Assembly: GCF_000264785.1 (NCBI RefSeq)
Contig: NZ_AFJI01000007.1
Span: 1 to 64,000, forward strand
Direction of reading: 5' to 3'
Length of the DNA: 64,000 nt
DNA from: Edwardsiella ictaluri ATCC 33202
Lineage (GTDB): Bacteria > Pseudomonadota > Gammaproteobacteria > Enterobacterales > Enterobacteriaceae
This document shows positions 20,246 to 30,406 of this stretch, piece after piece (the first letter of the stretch is position 1; the number at the start of each line of letters is the position of its first letter). The notes beneath the pieces were generated by a model, which saw only the letters and a program-made list of their open reading frames with translations, did not search any database and was not told where the DNA came from. The position numbers and the translations under genes are program-made.

Positions 20246-21595
20246 CTATTCGAACAGTTGTGCGTGCAGGGTGCGCACCACCGCATCGGCGTCATTTCCC
20301 GGCACCAGGAAGCACAGGTTATGGCTGCTGGCGCCGTAGCAGATCATGCGGATATTGAACGGCTCCATCGCGCCGAAGATCCGGCGGCCAACGCCGCAGG
20401 CGCTGCTGAGCTGATTACCGATCAGCGCCACCAGCGCCAAATCCTCTTCAACCTCGACCCGGCACAGGGCGGAAAGCTCGGTCAGCAGGGCGCTGGTCAG
20501 CAGGCTGGCGCCACCGGTGCAAGAGCCGGTGGTATCCAGCGTCAGCGCGATACTGACTTCTGAGGTGGTGATCAGATCCACGGAGATGCTGTGGCGGGCC
20601 AGAATACCGAACACCTCGGCCAGAAAGCCGCGGGCGTGCAGCATATTCAGGCTGTGCAGCGTCAGCAGCGTCTGGCTGCGCCGCAGCGCCAGCGCGCGGA
20701 ATAGCGGCGGCTGCGCGCTTTTATTGCATACCAGGGTGCCGCCGGCGTCGGGATCGCGGCTGGAGCCAACAAAGACCGGGATATCGCAGCGCACTGCCGG
20801 CAGCAGGGTGGCCGGGTGCAGCACCTTTGCGCCGAAGGTCGCCATTTCGGCCGCCTCGGAAAAGGCGATCTCATCGATGCGCCGGGCGGCGGGGACGATG
20901 CGCGGATCAGTGGTATAGATCCCCGGCACATCGGTCCAGATATCGACGCGCGCCGCGTCCAGCGCCTCGGCCAGCAGGGCGGCGGTGTAGTCGCTGCCGC
21001 CCCGTCCCAGGGTCGTGGTGCGCCCTTTGCTCTCGCTGCCGATAAACCCTTGGGTAATGATCAGCTGCTTGGCCAGGCGTGGCGCCAGAGACTGCTGCGC
21101 CCGCGCCTGCAACTGTTCCCGATCCGGCTCGGCTTTACCAAAGCGGTCATCGGTGCGCATGATCCTGCGGATATCAAACCACTCAACGCTGACGCCGCGA
21201 ACACGCAGCAGCTCGCTGAACAACAGCGTCGACATCAGTTCGCCGTGGCTGACCAGCTCATCCGTCAGCGCCGCAGAGGTGGCCAGCGCCGCGGCTTCGG
21301 CCAGCATGGCGATATTTTCCAGCATGCGCTCAATTTCACTGCGTATCGCGGCACCGTCGGGGAGCGCCGCCAGGATCGCGTCATGAATGCGGCGAACCTC
21401 GCCTATCAGGCGCAGCCGTTCTGCGGCACCCTGACCCTCGGCCAGCGTAATGAGATGGTTGGTGACGCCCGCGGCGGCGGAAAGCACCACCACGCGTACG
21501 GCGGGATTGGAGAGAATGATGTCAGCGCAGCGCAGCATGGCGTCGGCATCGGCTACGCTGGTGCCGCCAAACTTTGCAATGATTGTCTGTTGCAT
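20246..21595 (-). CDS. lysC: lysine-sensitive aspartokinase III
   Basis: Phosphorylates aspartate, first step of lysine, threonine and methionine synthesis; feedback-inhibited by lysine. The ATG at 21595 (GAGG 8 bp upstream) gives 449 aa, the E. coli length; the longer frame from 21643 has no homology. The kinase motif KFGGTSVAD is at residues 7-15; GRGGSDYTAALLAEAL and TDVPGIYTTDPR follow, then two ACT-type regulatory domains (LLTLHSLNML; VALIGN). It faces metH, as in E. coli, and has a long structured leader. Confidence 0.97.
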   Translation of the reverse strand: MQQTIIAKFGGTSVADADAMLRCADIILSNPAVRVVVLSAAAGVTNHLITLAEGQGAAERLRLIGEVRRIHDAILAALPDGAAIRSEIERMLENIAMLAEAAALATSAALTDELVSHGELMSTLLFSELLRVRGVSVEWFDIRRIMRTDDRFGKAEPDREQLQARAQQSLAPRLAKQLIITQGFIGSESKGRTTTLGRGGSDYTAALLAEALDAARVDIWTDVPGIYTTDPRIVPAARRIDEIAFSEAAEMATFGAKVLHPATLLPAVRCDIPVFVGSSRDPDAGGTLVCNKSAQPPLFRALALRRSQTLLTLHSLNMLHARGFLAEVFGILARHSISVDLITTSEVSIALTLDTTGSCTGGASLLTSALLTELSALCRVEVEEDLALVALIGNQLSSACGVGRRIFGAMEPFNIRMICYGASSHNLCFLVPGNDADAVVRTLHAQLFE

Positions 21596-21684
21596 GTGAT
21601 GCCTCGTGTCAGGGGCCGGTGTCCGTGTTGTCCGGCAGCTCATTCCATTAGCCCGGTGCCGGGCATGCGCTAAACGATACGGGG

Positions 21685-21860
21685 CGACGTAGGTGCGCTC
21701 CGCAGGTACTCCACCTTACCGTTCCTTCCACCGTGGCTGGGGTACGAGGTGGCAGCCTAAAGGATTGCCCAGATGGCCGCTGCGCGGTTGCCCGGCGATC
21801 CCGGTCAGCGTTGCTGAATGGCGATGCCGGGGCCGCATACCGCCACGATAGGCGCAGACG
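21685..21860 (-). promoter_or_regulatory. probable lysine riboswitch in the lysC leader
   Basis: Read on the minus strand, the leader contains pieces that line up in order with known lysine riboswitch aptamers: GCGCC...GGTATGCGG near the 5' side (B. subtilis has GGTGC...AGTATGCC), CGCTGACCGGGATCGCCGG in the middle (GGCTGAAAGGGGAGCGTCGCCG in B. subtilis), and near the 3' side GGCTGCCACC paired with GGTAAGGTGGAG (E. coli GTTGTCACC with GTGGTGGAG). The position, directly before lysC and after a good promoter, fits. Similarity is patchy and I could not draw a convincing P1 stem by eye. Ends are approximate. Confidence 0.5.
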
Positions 21861-21891
21861 GCCTGTACACGGGATGTACAGGGTGTTTTTA

Positions 21892-21920
21892 GAAATAACG
21901 GCTTATGCCGGGTGTGTCAA
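21892..21920 (-). promoter_or_regulatory. predicted sigma-70 promoter of lysC
   Basis: On the minus strand TTGACA (21915-21920) is 17 bp from TATTTC (21892-21897). Transcription would begin near 21885, just before a hairpin with CTGTACA/TGTACAG arms (21862-21882), giving a leader of about 290 nt, similar to the E. coli lysC leader. Confidence 0.55.
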
Positions 21921-22417
21921 TGGCATTGGGATGAGTGATTTTCAATTTGACCTGCGCAGTATTACCGTTACTGATTATTGTTTTTATCACATTGAAATAT
22001 ATGAAATAAAACTAATCTCTTGGTCATTAGTCCGCGCGAGTCTGCGGCGTATAGACATCGTATTTGCTAATCTTGCCGCCTGAAAAATCGCCGCTTCATC
22101 TTGGCGTCCGGCCGTTCACACCCGCGGACCCCTGCGGATGACGCCGTGATTTTCAGCGTGGGAAACAATGGTTGCTGAATGGAGTCAGTATCAGGCAGTA
22201 TCGGGGATGAGAGTTTTAGTCGATCGCAATAAAAGGGATCGCAACACGGCGTGAAATGGATACAATTTAACGCACGTAGGAAAAGATGAACCGGTACCCT
22301 ATGCCGTCATCCCTGTCGTTCCCGGGAGCGGCGATTATCCGGAATGTGCGGGGTGCGTTCAGTGTCTGAACCGCGCCCCGGAAACCACCGACCGTTACTC
22401 AAGCATAAGGCGTCGCT
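21921..22417. other. lysC-pgi intergenic region; no gene seen
   Basis: About 500 bp between divergent lysC and pgi. The middle (21940-22060) is AT-rich. TACAAT at about 22259 could be a -10 box for pgi, but no good -35 accompanies it. The only open frame (21733-22083, plus) runs back across the lysC leader and has no coding character. Confidence 0.4.
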
Positions 22418-24067
22418 ATGAAAAATATCAACCCGACCCGTACTGCTGCCTGGCAAGCGCTGCAGCAGCATTTCGGGCAGATGAAGTCCGTGCACATGCG
22501 CGATCTGTTCGCCGCGGATGCCGACCGTTTCTCTAAGTTCTCTGCTACCTTCGACGATCAGATGCTGGTCGATTACTCCAAGAACCGGATTAATGCAGAG
22601 ACCCTGGAAAAGCTGCAGGCGCTGGCCCGTGAAACCGATCTGCAGGGCGCCATCGCCGCCATGTTCGCCGGTGAGAAAATCAACCGTACCGAGGATCGCG
22701 CCGTGCTGCACATCGCGCTGCGCAACCGCAGTAACACGCCGATCTGCGTCGACGGTAAAGACGTGATGCCGGAGGTTAACGCCGTACTGGCCAAGATGAA
22801 GCAGTTCTGTGTCCGGGTGATCGACGGTGAGTGGCGGGGCTACACCGGTAAGGCGATTACCGACGTGGTGAATATCGGTATCGGTGGCTCCGATCTCGGC
22901 CCTTACATGGTGACCGAGGCGCTGCGCCCTTACAAAAATCACCTGACCATGCACTTTGTCTCTAACGTCGACGGCACGCACATCGCCGAGACGCTGCAGC
23001 GCCTGAACCCGGAAACGACCCTGTTCCTGGTGGCCTCGAAGACCTTCACCACCCAGGAGACCATGACCAATGCCCACAGCGCCCGCGACTGGTTCCTGCA
23101 GGCGGCTGGCGATGAGCGTCATGTGGCCAGGCATTTTGCCGCGCTCTCCACCAACGTGCAGGCGGTGGCGGCGTTCGGTATTGATACCGCCAACATGTTT
23201 GAGTTCTGGGACTGGGTCGGCGGCCGCTACAGCCTGTGGTCAGCCATCGGACTCTCTATCGCCCTAAGCATCGGCTACGATAACTTCGAGCAGCTGCTGG
23301 CCGGTGCCCATGCCATGGATCGCCACTTTGCCAGTGCGCCGCTGCCGCAGAACCTGCCGGTACTGCTGGCGCTGATCGGCATCTGGTATAACAATTTCTT
23401 CGGCGCCGAAACCGAAGCCATTCTGCCCTACGATCAGTATATGCACCGCTTCCCGGCCTATTTCCAGCAGGGCAACATGGAGTCGAACGGGAAATATGTC
23501 GATCGCGACGGTCAGGTCGTGGATTACCAGACTGGCCCCATCATCTGGGGCGAGCCGGGTACCAACGGCCAGCACGCGTTCTATCAGCTGATCCACCAGG
23601 GCACCAAGCTGATTCCCTGCGACTTTATCGCGCCGGCCATCAGCCATAACCCGCTGGGTGATCATCACGGCAAGCTGCTGTCCAACTTCTTTGCCCAGAC
23701 TGAGGCGCTGGCGTTCGGTAAATCCCGTGAGGCAGTAGAAGAGGAGTTTGCCAAGGCGGGCAAGAGCGCGGCAGAGGTACAGCATATCGTGCCGTTTAAG
23801 GTGTTTGAGGGGAACCGCCCGACCAACTCTATCCTGCTGCGTGAAATCACGCCGTACAGCCTGGGGATGCTGATTGCGCTGTATGAGCATAAGATCTTCA
23901 CCCAGGGCGTCATTCTGAACATCTTCTCCTTCGATCAGTGGGGGGTTGAGCTGGGTAAACAGCTGGCCAACCGTATCCTGCCGGAGCTGGAGGATGCGCA
24001 GCCGGTACGCAGCCACGATAGCTCGACCAATGCCCTGATCAACCGTTTCAAGGCTTGGCGGGCATAG
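22418..24067 (+). CDS. pgi: glucose-6-phosphate isomerase
   Basis: Interconverts glucose 6-phosphate and fructose 6-phosphate in glycolysis and gluconeogenesis. 549 aa, equal to E. coli Pgi, collinear over its full length. Signature stretches include [11 protein letters not shown] (sugar-phosphate binding), [27 protein letters not shown] and [14 protein letters not shown] lies about 8 bp before the ATG. A perfect bidirectional terminator follows. Confidence 0.98.
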   Translation: MKNINPTRTAAWQALQQHFGQMKSVHMRDLFAADADRFSKFSATFDDQMLVDYSKNRINAETLEKLQALARETDLQGAIAAMFAGEKINRTEDRAVLHIALRNRSNTPICVDGKDVMPEVNAVLAKMKQFCVRVIDGEWRGYTGKAITDVVNIGIGGSDLGPYMVTEALRPYKNHLTMHFVSNVDGTHIAETLQRLNPETTLFLVASKTFTTQETMTNAHSARDWFLQAAGDERHVARHFAALSTNVQAVAAFGIDTANMFEFWDWVGGRYSLWSAIGLSIALSIGYDNFEQLLAGAHAMDRHFASAPLPQNLPVLLALIGIWYNNFFGAETEAILPYDQYMHRFPAYFQQGNMESNGKYVDRDGQVVDYQTGPIIWGEPGTNGQHAFYQLIHQGTKLIPCDFIAPAISHNPLGDHHGKLLSNFFAQTEALAFGKSREAVEEEFAKAGKSAAEVQHIVPFKVFEGNRPTNSILLREITPYSLGMLIALYEHKIFTQGVILNIFSFDQWGVELGKQLANRILPELEDAQPVRSHDSSTNALINRFKAWRA

Positions 24068-24090
24068 CGCCGCGCACGCCGCACAGCTAA

Positions 24091-24120
24091 AGAAAAACCC
24101 GGACGTGTCCGGGTTTTTCT
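24091..24120. terminator. bidirectional terminator between pgi and the DAACS transporter
   Basis: A 30-nt near-perfect palindrome, AGAAAAACCCGGAC with GTCCGGGTTTTTCT arms, gives a GC stem flanked by A-tract and T-tract on both strands; it serves both convergent genes. Confidence 0.88.
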
Positions 24121-24136
24121 ACGTCTGGCGCGGGTG

Positions 24137-25384
24137 TTACTCCGCCGTTTCCCATCGGCGCTGTAGCCACGCCTTACCCTCAACAAAGCGGGTGACCAGC
24201 ATGGCGCAGACCGTATTGCCGGTGGAGTTCAGTAGGGTGGCCGGAATATCGATGATGGTACTGATGATCATGATGGTACCGACCAGCTCCGGTGAAAAGC
24301 CGAACACAGCGCAGATCATCAGTTCGCCGGTCATGCCGCCGCTGGGAATGGCTCCCATGACGGCGCCGACCAGAAACGCCACGCTGATGATGGCAGCGAT
24401 GCTCATCGGATCGCTCATGTCGCGGCCGAACAGCGTGAACAGAAAGACGATCTTGATGATGCCGCCGATAACTGAGCCATCCTTATGGGTGTTGGCACCC
24501 AGCGGGATTACCGTCTCGGCGATATCCGCCGGTACGCCCATCTTCTTGCTGGCCACCAGGTTGACCGGAATGCAGGCGGCGCTGGAGGCGGTGGCGATGG
24601 CGGTGATGGCCGGGGTAAAGACATTGCCCCAGAAGATGCGGACGGCGGGACGCCCTCCGGCGATAAAGGCGTACAGTGTATTGGCGCCGAAGAAGTAGAT
24701 CACCGTCAGCACCACGTACAGCAGGAAGGCGTTCAGATAGCCGTGGATGATTTGCGGCCCCAGCGTACCGACCGTGGCGGCAAAGTAACAGCCCAGTCCC
24801 AGCGGCGCCGCGTACATAATGATCTTGACCATTCTCAGGATCACCGCGGTGCCGGCGCGGAGGAACTGGGCGACGGGGCGGCCCTGCTCACCGCTGAAGG
24901 CCGTAGCCAGACCGAACAGGATGGAGAATACGATCAGCGGCAGCAGATTGGACTTGGTAAACAGCTGCAGAAAATCGGGCACGGTGAAGGTGGAAACGAT
25001 CACCTCGCCCACTCCCTTGCCCTGTCCCTGCGGCGTCGGAGGCAGGTGGGCTATCAGCGACCGGGTGTCCACGTTGTGGAACGGGTTAAACAGGTGAGTG
25101 GCGACAAAGCCGATCAGCGCGGCGAACAGGGCGGTGGCGATAAAGACCGAGAAGACCGTTCCCATTATTTTGCCCAGGCGCGACATCTGCCGCATATCGG
25201 CGATAGAGGAGGCGATGCTGAGGAACACCAGTGGAACGATCACCACGAACATCAGGTTCAGGAACAGTTCGCCGATGGGTTGAACCAGGGTAGCCCGTTC
25301 GCCAAACAGGACGCCGGCCAGCCCGCCGAGGATAATGCCCAGCAGCAGGCAGAGGGTAAACGTATAGTGTCGGAGTATATGCAT
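24137..25384 (-). CDS. dicarboxylate/amino acid:cation symporter (DAACS family)
   Basis: A 415-residue inner-membrane protein of the glutamate-transporter fold: about eight membrane helices with the family's two re-entrant hairpins. The serine-rich motif appears as IATASSAACIPVN (near 265) and the substrate/cation motif as GANTHKDGSVIGG (near 298), a departure from the usual NMDGT; MGAIPSGGMTGEL follows. The substrate is therefore uncertain: a dicarboxylate, acidic amino acid or small neutral amino acid. It is not the gltP type broken at 4683-5337, but could partly cover that loss. It stands alone between pgi and psiE, where E. coli has other genes. Confidence 0.85.
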   Translation of the reverse strand: MHILRHYTFTLCLLLGIILGGLAGVLFGERATLVQPIGELFLNLMFVVIVPLVFLSIASSIADMRQMSRLGKIMGTVFSVFIATALFAALIGFVATHLFNPFHNVDTRSLIAHLPPTPQGQGKGVGEVIVSTFTVPDFLQLFTKSNLLPLIVFSILFGLATAFSGEQGRPVAQFLRAGTAVILRMVKIIMYAAPLGLGCYFAATVGTLGPQIIHGYLNAFLLYVVLTVIYFFGANTLYAFIAGGRPAVRIFWGNVFTPAITAIATASSAACIPVNLVASKKMGVPADIAETVIPLGANTHKDGSVIGGIIKIVFLFTLFGRDMSDPMSIAAIISVAFLVGAVMGAIPSGGMTGELMICAVFGFSPELVGTIMIISTIIDIPATLLNSTGNTVCAMLVTRFVEGKAWLQRRWETAE

Positions 25385-25617
25385 TGTGTGGGTATCTCAG
25401 TCGTACTCTTTCTTGCCACCGCGCAGTGGCGGAGGGTGTGTTGATCCTGGCAGATGATGTTAATTATCTGCCCTTGTCGCCGCAGGCGCCAAATTTGTGT
25501 GACGCTTACCGTGCCGCACGCGGTATTGGCGGTTTTTTGGCTCAGGGGGATAGACGGCAAAACGGCAATATTGTTAACTAGATCACATTATAAAGCCATT
25601 ACGTAAGGAGTTACTCT

Positions 25618-26025
25618 ATGCCGGGAACCGAGCGCGCAAACCGTGTCGCCACGGTATTGCAGTGGATACTGAATATCGGCCTGATGGCACTGGCGGCGAT
25701 TCTGGTGATCTTTCTGGCGAAGGAGACGTTCACGCTGGCCGGGGTGCTGTTTGATGCCAACCAGAACGCGTCAACCTACATGCTGGTGGAAGGTATCGTG
25801 ATCTATTTTCTGTATTTCGAATTTATTGCATTGATTGTTAAATATTTTCAGTCAGGCTATCACTTTCCGCTGCGCTATTTCATTTACATCGGCATCACGG
25901 CGATCATCCGGTTGATCATCGTTGATCACGAGAGTCCCAACGATACGCTGATCTATTCGTTCGCCATTCTGGTGCTGGTGATCGCGCTGTACCTGGCTAA
26001 CACCGATCGTCTGAAGCGCGAATAG
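25618..26025 (+). CDS. psiE: phosphate-starvation-inducible protein PsiE
   Basis: A 135-residue inner-membrane protein with four predicted spans; the core [17 protein letters not shown] and [23 protein letters not shown] are nearly identical to E. coli PsiE. AAGGAG lies 7 bp before the ATG. The E. coli gene is PhoB-induced and CRP-repressed; its function is not known. It lies convergent with malG, as in E. coli. Confidence 0.94.
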   Translation: MPGTERANRVATVLQWILNIGLMALAAILVIFLAKETFTLAGVLFDANQNASTYMLVEGIVIYFLYFEFIALIVKYFQSGYHFPLRYFIYIGITAIIRLIIVDHESPNDTLIYSFAILVLVIALYLANTDRLKRE

Positions 26026-26043
26026 ACGCCGTAGGATCGGGGC

Positions 26044-26069
26044 ATAAAAAGGGCGGCCCGCAGGCCGCC
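26044..26069 (-). terminator. terminator of malEFG
   Basis: On the minus strand GGCGGCC (26063-26069) pairs with GGCCGCC (26052-26058) around TGCG and is followed by C and five T residues. It lies 45 bp past the malG stop. Confidence 0.75.
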
Positions 26070-26113
26070 AGCTACGCACACAGGTTACTGCTTTTTTTAG
26101 GGTAACGCATAAA

Positions 26114-27004
26114 CTAGCCTTTCACGCCGCCAGCGGTCAGACCGCCCACCAGCCAACGCTGTGCCAGCAGGAAGACGGCGGTTATCGGCAGCGCCGAAAG
26201 CACTGCCGCTGCGGCGAAATCCCCCCACAGGTAGTTCTGCGGATTGAGATACTGCTGCATGCCGACCGCCAGCGTATAGGTGTTAACGTCGCGCAGCAGC
26301 AGCGAGGCGACCGGTACCTCGGTGATGGCGGCGATAAAGGAGAGGATGAACACCACCGCCAGTATTGGTACGGAAAGCGGCAGCAGTACCAGGCGGAACG
26401 CCTGCCACGGAGAGGCGCCATCCAGCGCTGCCGCCTCCTCCAGCGAGCCGTCGATGGTTTCAAAGTAGCCCTTGATGGTCCAGACGTGCAGGGCGATACC
26501 ACCCATATAGGCAAAGATGACGCCCCCCAGGGTATTCAGACCGAGGAACGGTATATACTGACCGATCCGATCGAACAGGGCATACAGCGCGACCAGCGAC
26601 AGTACCGCCGGGAACATCTGGAAAATCAGCATCCCTTTCAGCAGCGAGGATTTGCCGCGGAACCGCATGCGGGCGAAGGCATAGGCACAGGTGGTGGAGA
26701 GCGTCAGGATGCCCAGCGCGGTGGTGACGGCGACCTTGAGCGAGTTCCACAGCCACAGCAGCACGGGGAACGGCGGTGGGGTCACGCGGCCGTCCGGCGC
26801 CGTCACGCTGATGCCCAGTGCCAGCTTCCAGTGTTCCCAGGAGATCTGGTCCGGGATCAGACTGCCGGTGGCAAAGTTACCGGTGCGCAGCGAAATGGCG
26901 ATCACCATCAGTAGGGGGAACATGATCAGCGCGATAAACAGAATCATCAGCAAATGGGTGAGCCACAGGCGATAGCGCAGGGATTGGGGTTGAACCATGG
27001 CCAT
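26114..27004 (-). CDS. malG: maltose/maltodextrin ABC transporter permease MalG
   Basis: One of the two membrane subunits of the MalFGK2 importer. 296 aa, same as E. coli, with six membrane spans. The EAA loop that docks on MalK reads [18 protein letters not shown] (near 190-207). The C-terminal GLTAGGVKG, which reaches toward MalK's catalytic site, is intact. GGAG is 10 bp before the ATG. Third gene of malE-malF-malG, 14 bp after malF. Confidence 0.97.
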   Translation of the reverse strand: MAMVQPQSLRYRLWLTHLLMILFIALIMFPLLMVIAISLRTGNFATGSLIPDQISWEHWKLALGISVTAPDGRVTPPPFPVLLWLWNSLKVAVTTALGILTLSTTCAYAFARMRFRGKSSLLKGMLIFQMFPAVLSLVALYALFDRIGQYIPFLGLNTLGGVIFAYMGGIALHVWTIKGYFETIDGSLEEAAALDGASPWQAFRLVLLPLSVPILAVVFILSFIAAITEVPVASLLLRDVNTYTLAVGMQQYLNPQNYLWGDFAAAAVLSALPITAVFLLAQRWLVGGLTAGGVKG

Positions 27005-27018
27005 AGTCAGGCGTCTCC

Positions 27019-28590
27019 TTAGTCAAAATTCATTTTGCTGGCTTTCAGATTGAGGATCGCCAGCGCCCCGACCAGCAGGAAGATCAGGGTTGCGATGGCG
27101 GCAGCCAGGCCAAAGTCTTGTCCGCCGCCGCCTTCGAAGGCGATACGGTAGGTATAGCTGACCAGCAGATCGGTATAGCCAGCCGGCGTCGAGGTTCCCA
27201 GCATATCCGGCCCCCCGTTGGTTAACAGCTGAATCAGTACAAAGTTATTAAAGTTGAAGGCGAAGCTGGCGATCATCAGCGGCGTCAGCGGCTTGATCAG
27301 CATCGGCAGCGTAATCCGGAAGAAGTTTTGCAGCGGCCCGGCGCCGTCCATGGCCGATGCCTCATACAGATCCTCGGGGATCGCCTTCAGTAGCCCCATG
27401 CACAGGATCATCATATAGGGGTAGCCGAGCCAGGTGTTGACGATCAGGATCATGCACTTGGCGGTGAGCGGATCGCTGAACCAGGCCGGTCGGATGCCAA
27501 ACAGCTGGCTGAGCATCATGTTGATTTCGCCGAAGCTCTGGTTGAACAGCCCCTTGAAGATCAGGATGGAGATAAACGCCGGTACCGCATAGGGCAAGAT
27601 CAGCAGTACCCGATAAGCGGCGCGTCCGCGCAGCGCCTCCCACTGTACCACGCAGGCCAGCACCATCCCGACGGCCACGGTAAAGATGACGGTCAGCACC
27701 GAGAAGAGCAGGGTCCAGATAAAAATGCTGATAAAGGGCTGGCGGATCCCCTCATCGTTGAGTACCCGCAGAAAGTTTTTCCAGCCGGTGGTCACGGTAA
27801 ACCCCGGGCTCAGGCGCTCGCTGCGCCAGTTGCCGTCGGCGTTGACCGCCTGATAAAAACCGCTTTGCATATTGGGGCGGTAGGCGATGCCACTTTGGTT
27901 GTCCGTCAGGGTACGGCCATCGTCGCCCAGCGTGTAGAGTGGGCGGCTGGCGGCGAACTGACGCAGCGAGCTCATGCGCAGCGCGGTGCCGTCAGGCAGC
28001 AGGGCGACCAGGCTGTTCAGCGTCTGACGGTGTTGGGTTACGGTACGCAGCGTGGCGGCGCTGCCCTGCGACGCGCTGTCTGCCACTGCCATCGAAATCT
28101 GTAGATCGGGCTGGCTCAGGTTAAAAGGGCCGGAAAGGTAGCGTTGACCGCTCTGGGCATCAGTGAGCTGCAGGCGCCACTGTCCACCGTCCGGATACAG
28201 GCTGAACGTGTAGGTCTGGCCGCTGGTGAACAGGCGCTGCAGCAGGACCGACTGGGCGCGCTCCTGGCTGAGCTGGTTGGTACTGCTGTAGTTGGTAAAG
28301 GCGATGGCGATGGTGCAGATCAGCGGGAACAGGACGAACAGCCCCATGCCGGCCAGCCCCGGATAGACATAGCGCCAGGCGTAGGCGCGCCGGTTGGCGA
28401 AGATATATAGCCCGCCCCCCAGCAGGATAAGGGTTAGCATGGCGAACAGGTATTCACCTTGGGCATACATGACGATAGTCAGATAGCCGGTCAGCAATGT
28501 GAGCAGGCTGACCGCCAGCCATTTTAGCCCGGTACGCGGGTAGAGTTGGCGCGGCTCGCTGGCCGGATATTCAGTTTGGGATAGTGACAT
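27019..28590 (-). CDS. malF: maltose/maltodextrin ABC transporter permease MalF
   Basis: Membrane subunit of MalFGK2. 523 aa from the ATG at 28590 (GAGGG 8 bp upstream), against 514 in E. coli; a GTG two codons earlier lies too close to the ribosome site. It has eight spans and the characteristic large periplasmic P2 loop (about 100-275), which is the most diverged part. The EAA loop is [16 protein letters not shown]. The two hydrophobic N-terminal spans keep [10 protein letters not shown]. Confidence 0.96.
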   Translation of the reverse strand: MSLSQTEYPASEPRQLYPRTGLKWLAVSLLTLLTGYLTIVMYAQGEYLFAMLTLILLGGGLYIFANRRAYAWRYVYPGLAGMGLFVLFPLICTIAIAFTNYSSTNQLSQERAQSVLLQRLFTSGQTYTFSLYPDGGQWRLQLTDAQSGQRYLSGPFNLSQPDLQISMAVADSASQGSAATLRTVTQHRQTLNSLVALLPDGTALRMSSLRQFAASRPLYTLGDDGRTLTDNQSGIAYRPNMQSGFYQAVNADGNWRSERLSPGFTVTTGWKNFLRVLNDEGIRQPFISIFIWTLLFSVLTVIFTVAVGMVLACVVQWEALRGRAAYRVLLILPYAVPAFISILIFKGLFNQSFGEINMMLSQLFGIRPAWFSDPLTAKCMILIVNTWLGYPYMMILCMGLLKAIPEDLYEASAMDGAGPLQNFFRITLPMLIKPLTPLMIASFAFNFNNFVLIQLLTNGGPDMLGTSTPAGYTDLLVSYTYRIAFEGGGGQDFGLAAAIATLIFLLVGALAILNLKASKMNFD

Positions 28591-28659
28591 GGACACGCCC
28601 TCGTTTTACTTGCCACACCGGTGACGGCGCGCCGCTCGGGCGCGGTTGGCATCAGGTTA

Positions 28660-28682
28660 GCGCGGTGGTGAACCCACCGCGC
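28660..28682 (-). other. malE-malF intergenic stem-loop
   Basis: A perfect 9-bp stem (28660-28668 with 28674-28682, arms GCGCGGTGG/CCACCGCGC) lies just after the malE stop, with no T-run. In E. coli, repeat hairpins at the same place stabilise malE mRNA so that binding protein exceeds permease. This one probably does the same, though its sequence is not an E. coli REP. Confidence 0.5.
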
Positions 28683-28727
28683 CCGTCTGTGGGGGAACAG
28701 GCGGGCAGGCGGCGGGTCAGCCGGAGA

Positions 28728-29921
28728 TTATTTTTTGAGGATCCGCTCCTTGGCGCTTTCCAGTGCCTGAGTCACGCTCTGACGGCCGTTGATCGCGTTG
28801 ATGATCGCGGCGCGCTCGGCGTACCAGAAGGCGCTCATCTGCGGGATGTTCGGCATGATTTCACCGTTCTGTGAGTTCTGCATGGTGGCGGCGATGCGCG
28901 GATCTTTCTCCAGGATCTCCTGATATGACTTCAGCGCCACAGCGCCCAGCGGCTTGTCCCGGTTGACCATTGCCAGGCCGCTGTCTGTCAGCAGGTAGTT
29001 CTCAATGAACTCGGTCGCTAGCTCTTTATTCGGGCTGGCCGCGTTGATGCCGGCGCTCAGTACGCCGACGAAAGGCTTAGAGGGCTGTCCCTTGAAAGTT
29101 GGCAACAGGGTGATACCGTAGTTAATGCCGCTCTTATCGATATTGGACCAGGCCCAGGGGCCGTTGATGGTCATGGCGGTCTGTCCTTTGTTAAAGGCCG
29201 CCTCGGCGATGGAATAGTCGGTATCGGCGTTGATATGCTTATTTTTCACCATATCGACCAGGAACTGCAGGCCGGCGCGCGATCCGGCGTTGTCGACGCC
29301 GACATTATTGGTCTCGTAGCGGCCGTTGACATACTTGAAGGCGTAGCCACCGTCGGCGGCGATCAGCGGCCAGGTAAAGTAGGGCTCTTGCAGGTTCCAC
29401 ATAATGGCGCTCTTGCCCTGGGCGCGCAGCTTGCTGTCCAGCGCCGGGATCTCTTCCCAGCTCCTGGGCGGGGTGGGCAGCAGATCTTTGTTATAAATCA
29501 GCGACAGAGCCTCGACGGCGATGGGGTAGGCGATCAGCTTGCCGTTGTAGCGCACGGCGTCCCAGGTAAAGGGGTAGAGCTTCTCCTGAAACGCTTTGGA
29601 CGGATGGACTTCGGCCAGCAGGCCGGACTGGGCATAGCCGCCAAAGCGGTCATGGGCCCAGAAGATGATATCTGGGCCGTCACCGGTGGCCGCAACCTGG
29701 GGGAATTTTTCCTCCAGCTTGTCCGGGTGCTCTACGGTCACCTTGATGCCGGTCTCCTGTTCGAACTTCTTGCCCACGTCCGCCAGACCGTTATACCCCT
29801 TGTCACCGTTGATCCAGATGACCAGCTTACCCTCTTCGATCTTGGCCAGCGCCGGTGCAGCGATGACCAGTGCGGCCAGTGCGCTGAGAGCGATGGTTTT
29901 TATAGTGGATGTCTTTGTCAT
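28728..29921 (-). CDS. malE: periplasmic maltose-binding protein MalE
   Basis: Soluble receptor that delivers maltose and maltodextrins to MalFGK2. The ATG at 29921 (AAGGA 7 bp upstream) gives 397 aa; the frame from 29957 adds 12 residues without homology. A signal peptide of 26 residues ends PALA before [20 protein letters not shown], the exact mature start of E. coli MalE; the mature form is 371 aa (E. coli 370). [16 protein letters not shown] and the C-terminal helix region are conserved. First gene of malEFG, divergent from malK. Confidence 0.97.
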   Translation of the reverse strand: MTKTSTIKTIALSALAALVIAAPALAKIEEGKLVIWINGDKGYNGLADVGKKFEQETGIKVTVEHPDKLEEKFPQVAATGDGPDIIFWAHDRFGGYAQSGLLAEVHPSKAFQEKLYPFTWDAVRYNGKLIAYPIAVEALSLIYNKDLLPTPPRSWEEIPALDSKLRAQGKSAIMWNLQEPYFTWPLIAADGGYAFKYVNGRYETNNVGVDNAGSRAGLQFLVDMVKNKHINADTDYSIAEAAFNKGQTAMTINGPWAWSNIDKSGINYGITLLPTFKGQPSKPFVGVLSAGINAASPNKELATEFIENYLLTDSGLAMVNRDKPLGAVALKSYQEILEKDPRIAATMQNSQNGEIMPNIPQMSAFWYAERAAIINAINGRQSVTQALESAKERILKK

Positions 29922-30406
29922 TGTGCAGTCCTTGTAGTCCTGTCGGGGGGAGTTCACGAACGCGGGTCGGGGGTCGGTGGCCGCGTATCGTACGCTGCGT
30001 TCATGGGGCTATCGCCGTGTTCCGGTCATTCGCCGGGGGCAGAAGCGCCGATGTTGTGCCATAGTCCGCGAGACCCGCCCGATTCTCATCCTCCCCCGCT
30101 CTACGCCCTGTGGGGCTTTCTTGTGATCTGCTTAACACAACTTGGCAATATGTGGTGAATGGCACGAAATCTCTGAGGCGATTTTGCAGCCACGATCACG
30201 ATTCTTTCGCCGCAGAGGCGCTCTCCGGCCCGATCCGCTGTGCGCTATCCTCCCGCCTTCTCCGCCAGCAAAAAAGCGCTGATGGATGATCCCCGGGTGC
30301 GGGTTTTTCGCGCACCATCATCTCCATTCATTGAGACGCAGCGCCCTTTCCCCACCATCTGTGGCGTGTGCTGCGGCCATCCCTTGGCAACGGACAGGAG
30401 CGGTGC
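29922..30406. promoter_or_regulatory. divergent malE/malK control region with MalT and CRP sites
   Basis: 485 bp without genes between malE and malK. Cores fitting the MalT box GGA(T/G)GA occur on the minus strand at 30086-30094 (GGAGGATGA, two overlapping cores) and 30248-30253, and on the plus strand at 30284-30289. A CRP-like site, TGTGA-TCTGCT-TAACA, is at 30122-30137. The spread of sites across the middle of the gap matches the E. coli malEp-malKp layout, in which CRP bends DNA so that MalT sites act on both promoters. Individual boxes were picked by eye. Confidence 0.6.

Noticed and set aside
20816-21673. 285-codon plus-strand frame opposite lysC
   Set aside because: Antisense shadow of a conserved aspartokinase.
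21733-22083. 116-codon ORF in the lysC-pgi gap
   Set aside because: Overlaps the structured lysC leader on the opposite strand and has no coding character.
24485-25444. 319-codon open frame antisense to the DAACS transporter
   Set aside because: Low-complexity Gly/Gln/Arg-rich translation, typical of the antisense frame of a GC-rich membrane protein gene; no ribosome site.
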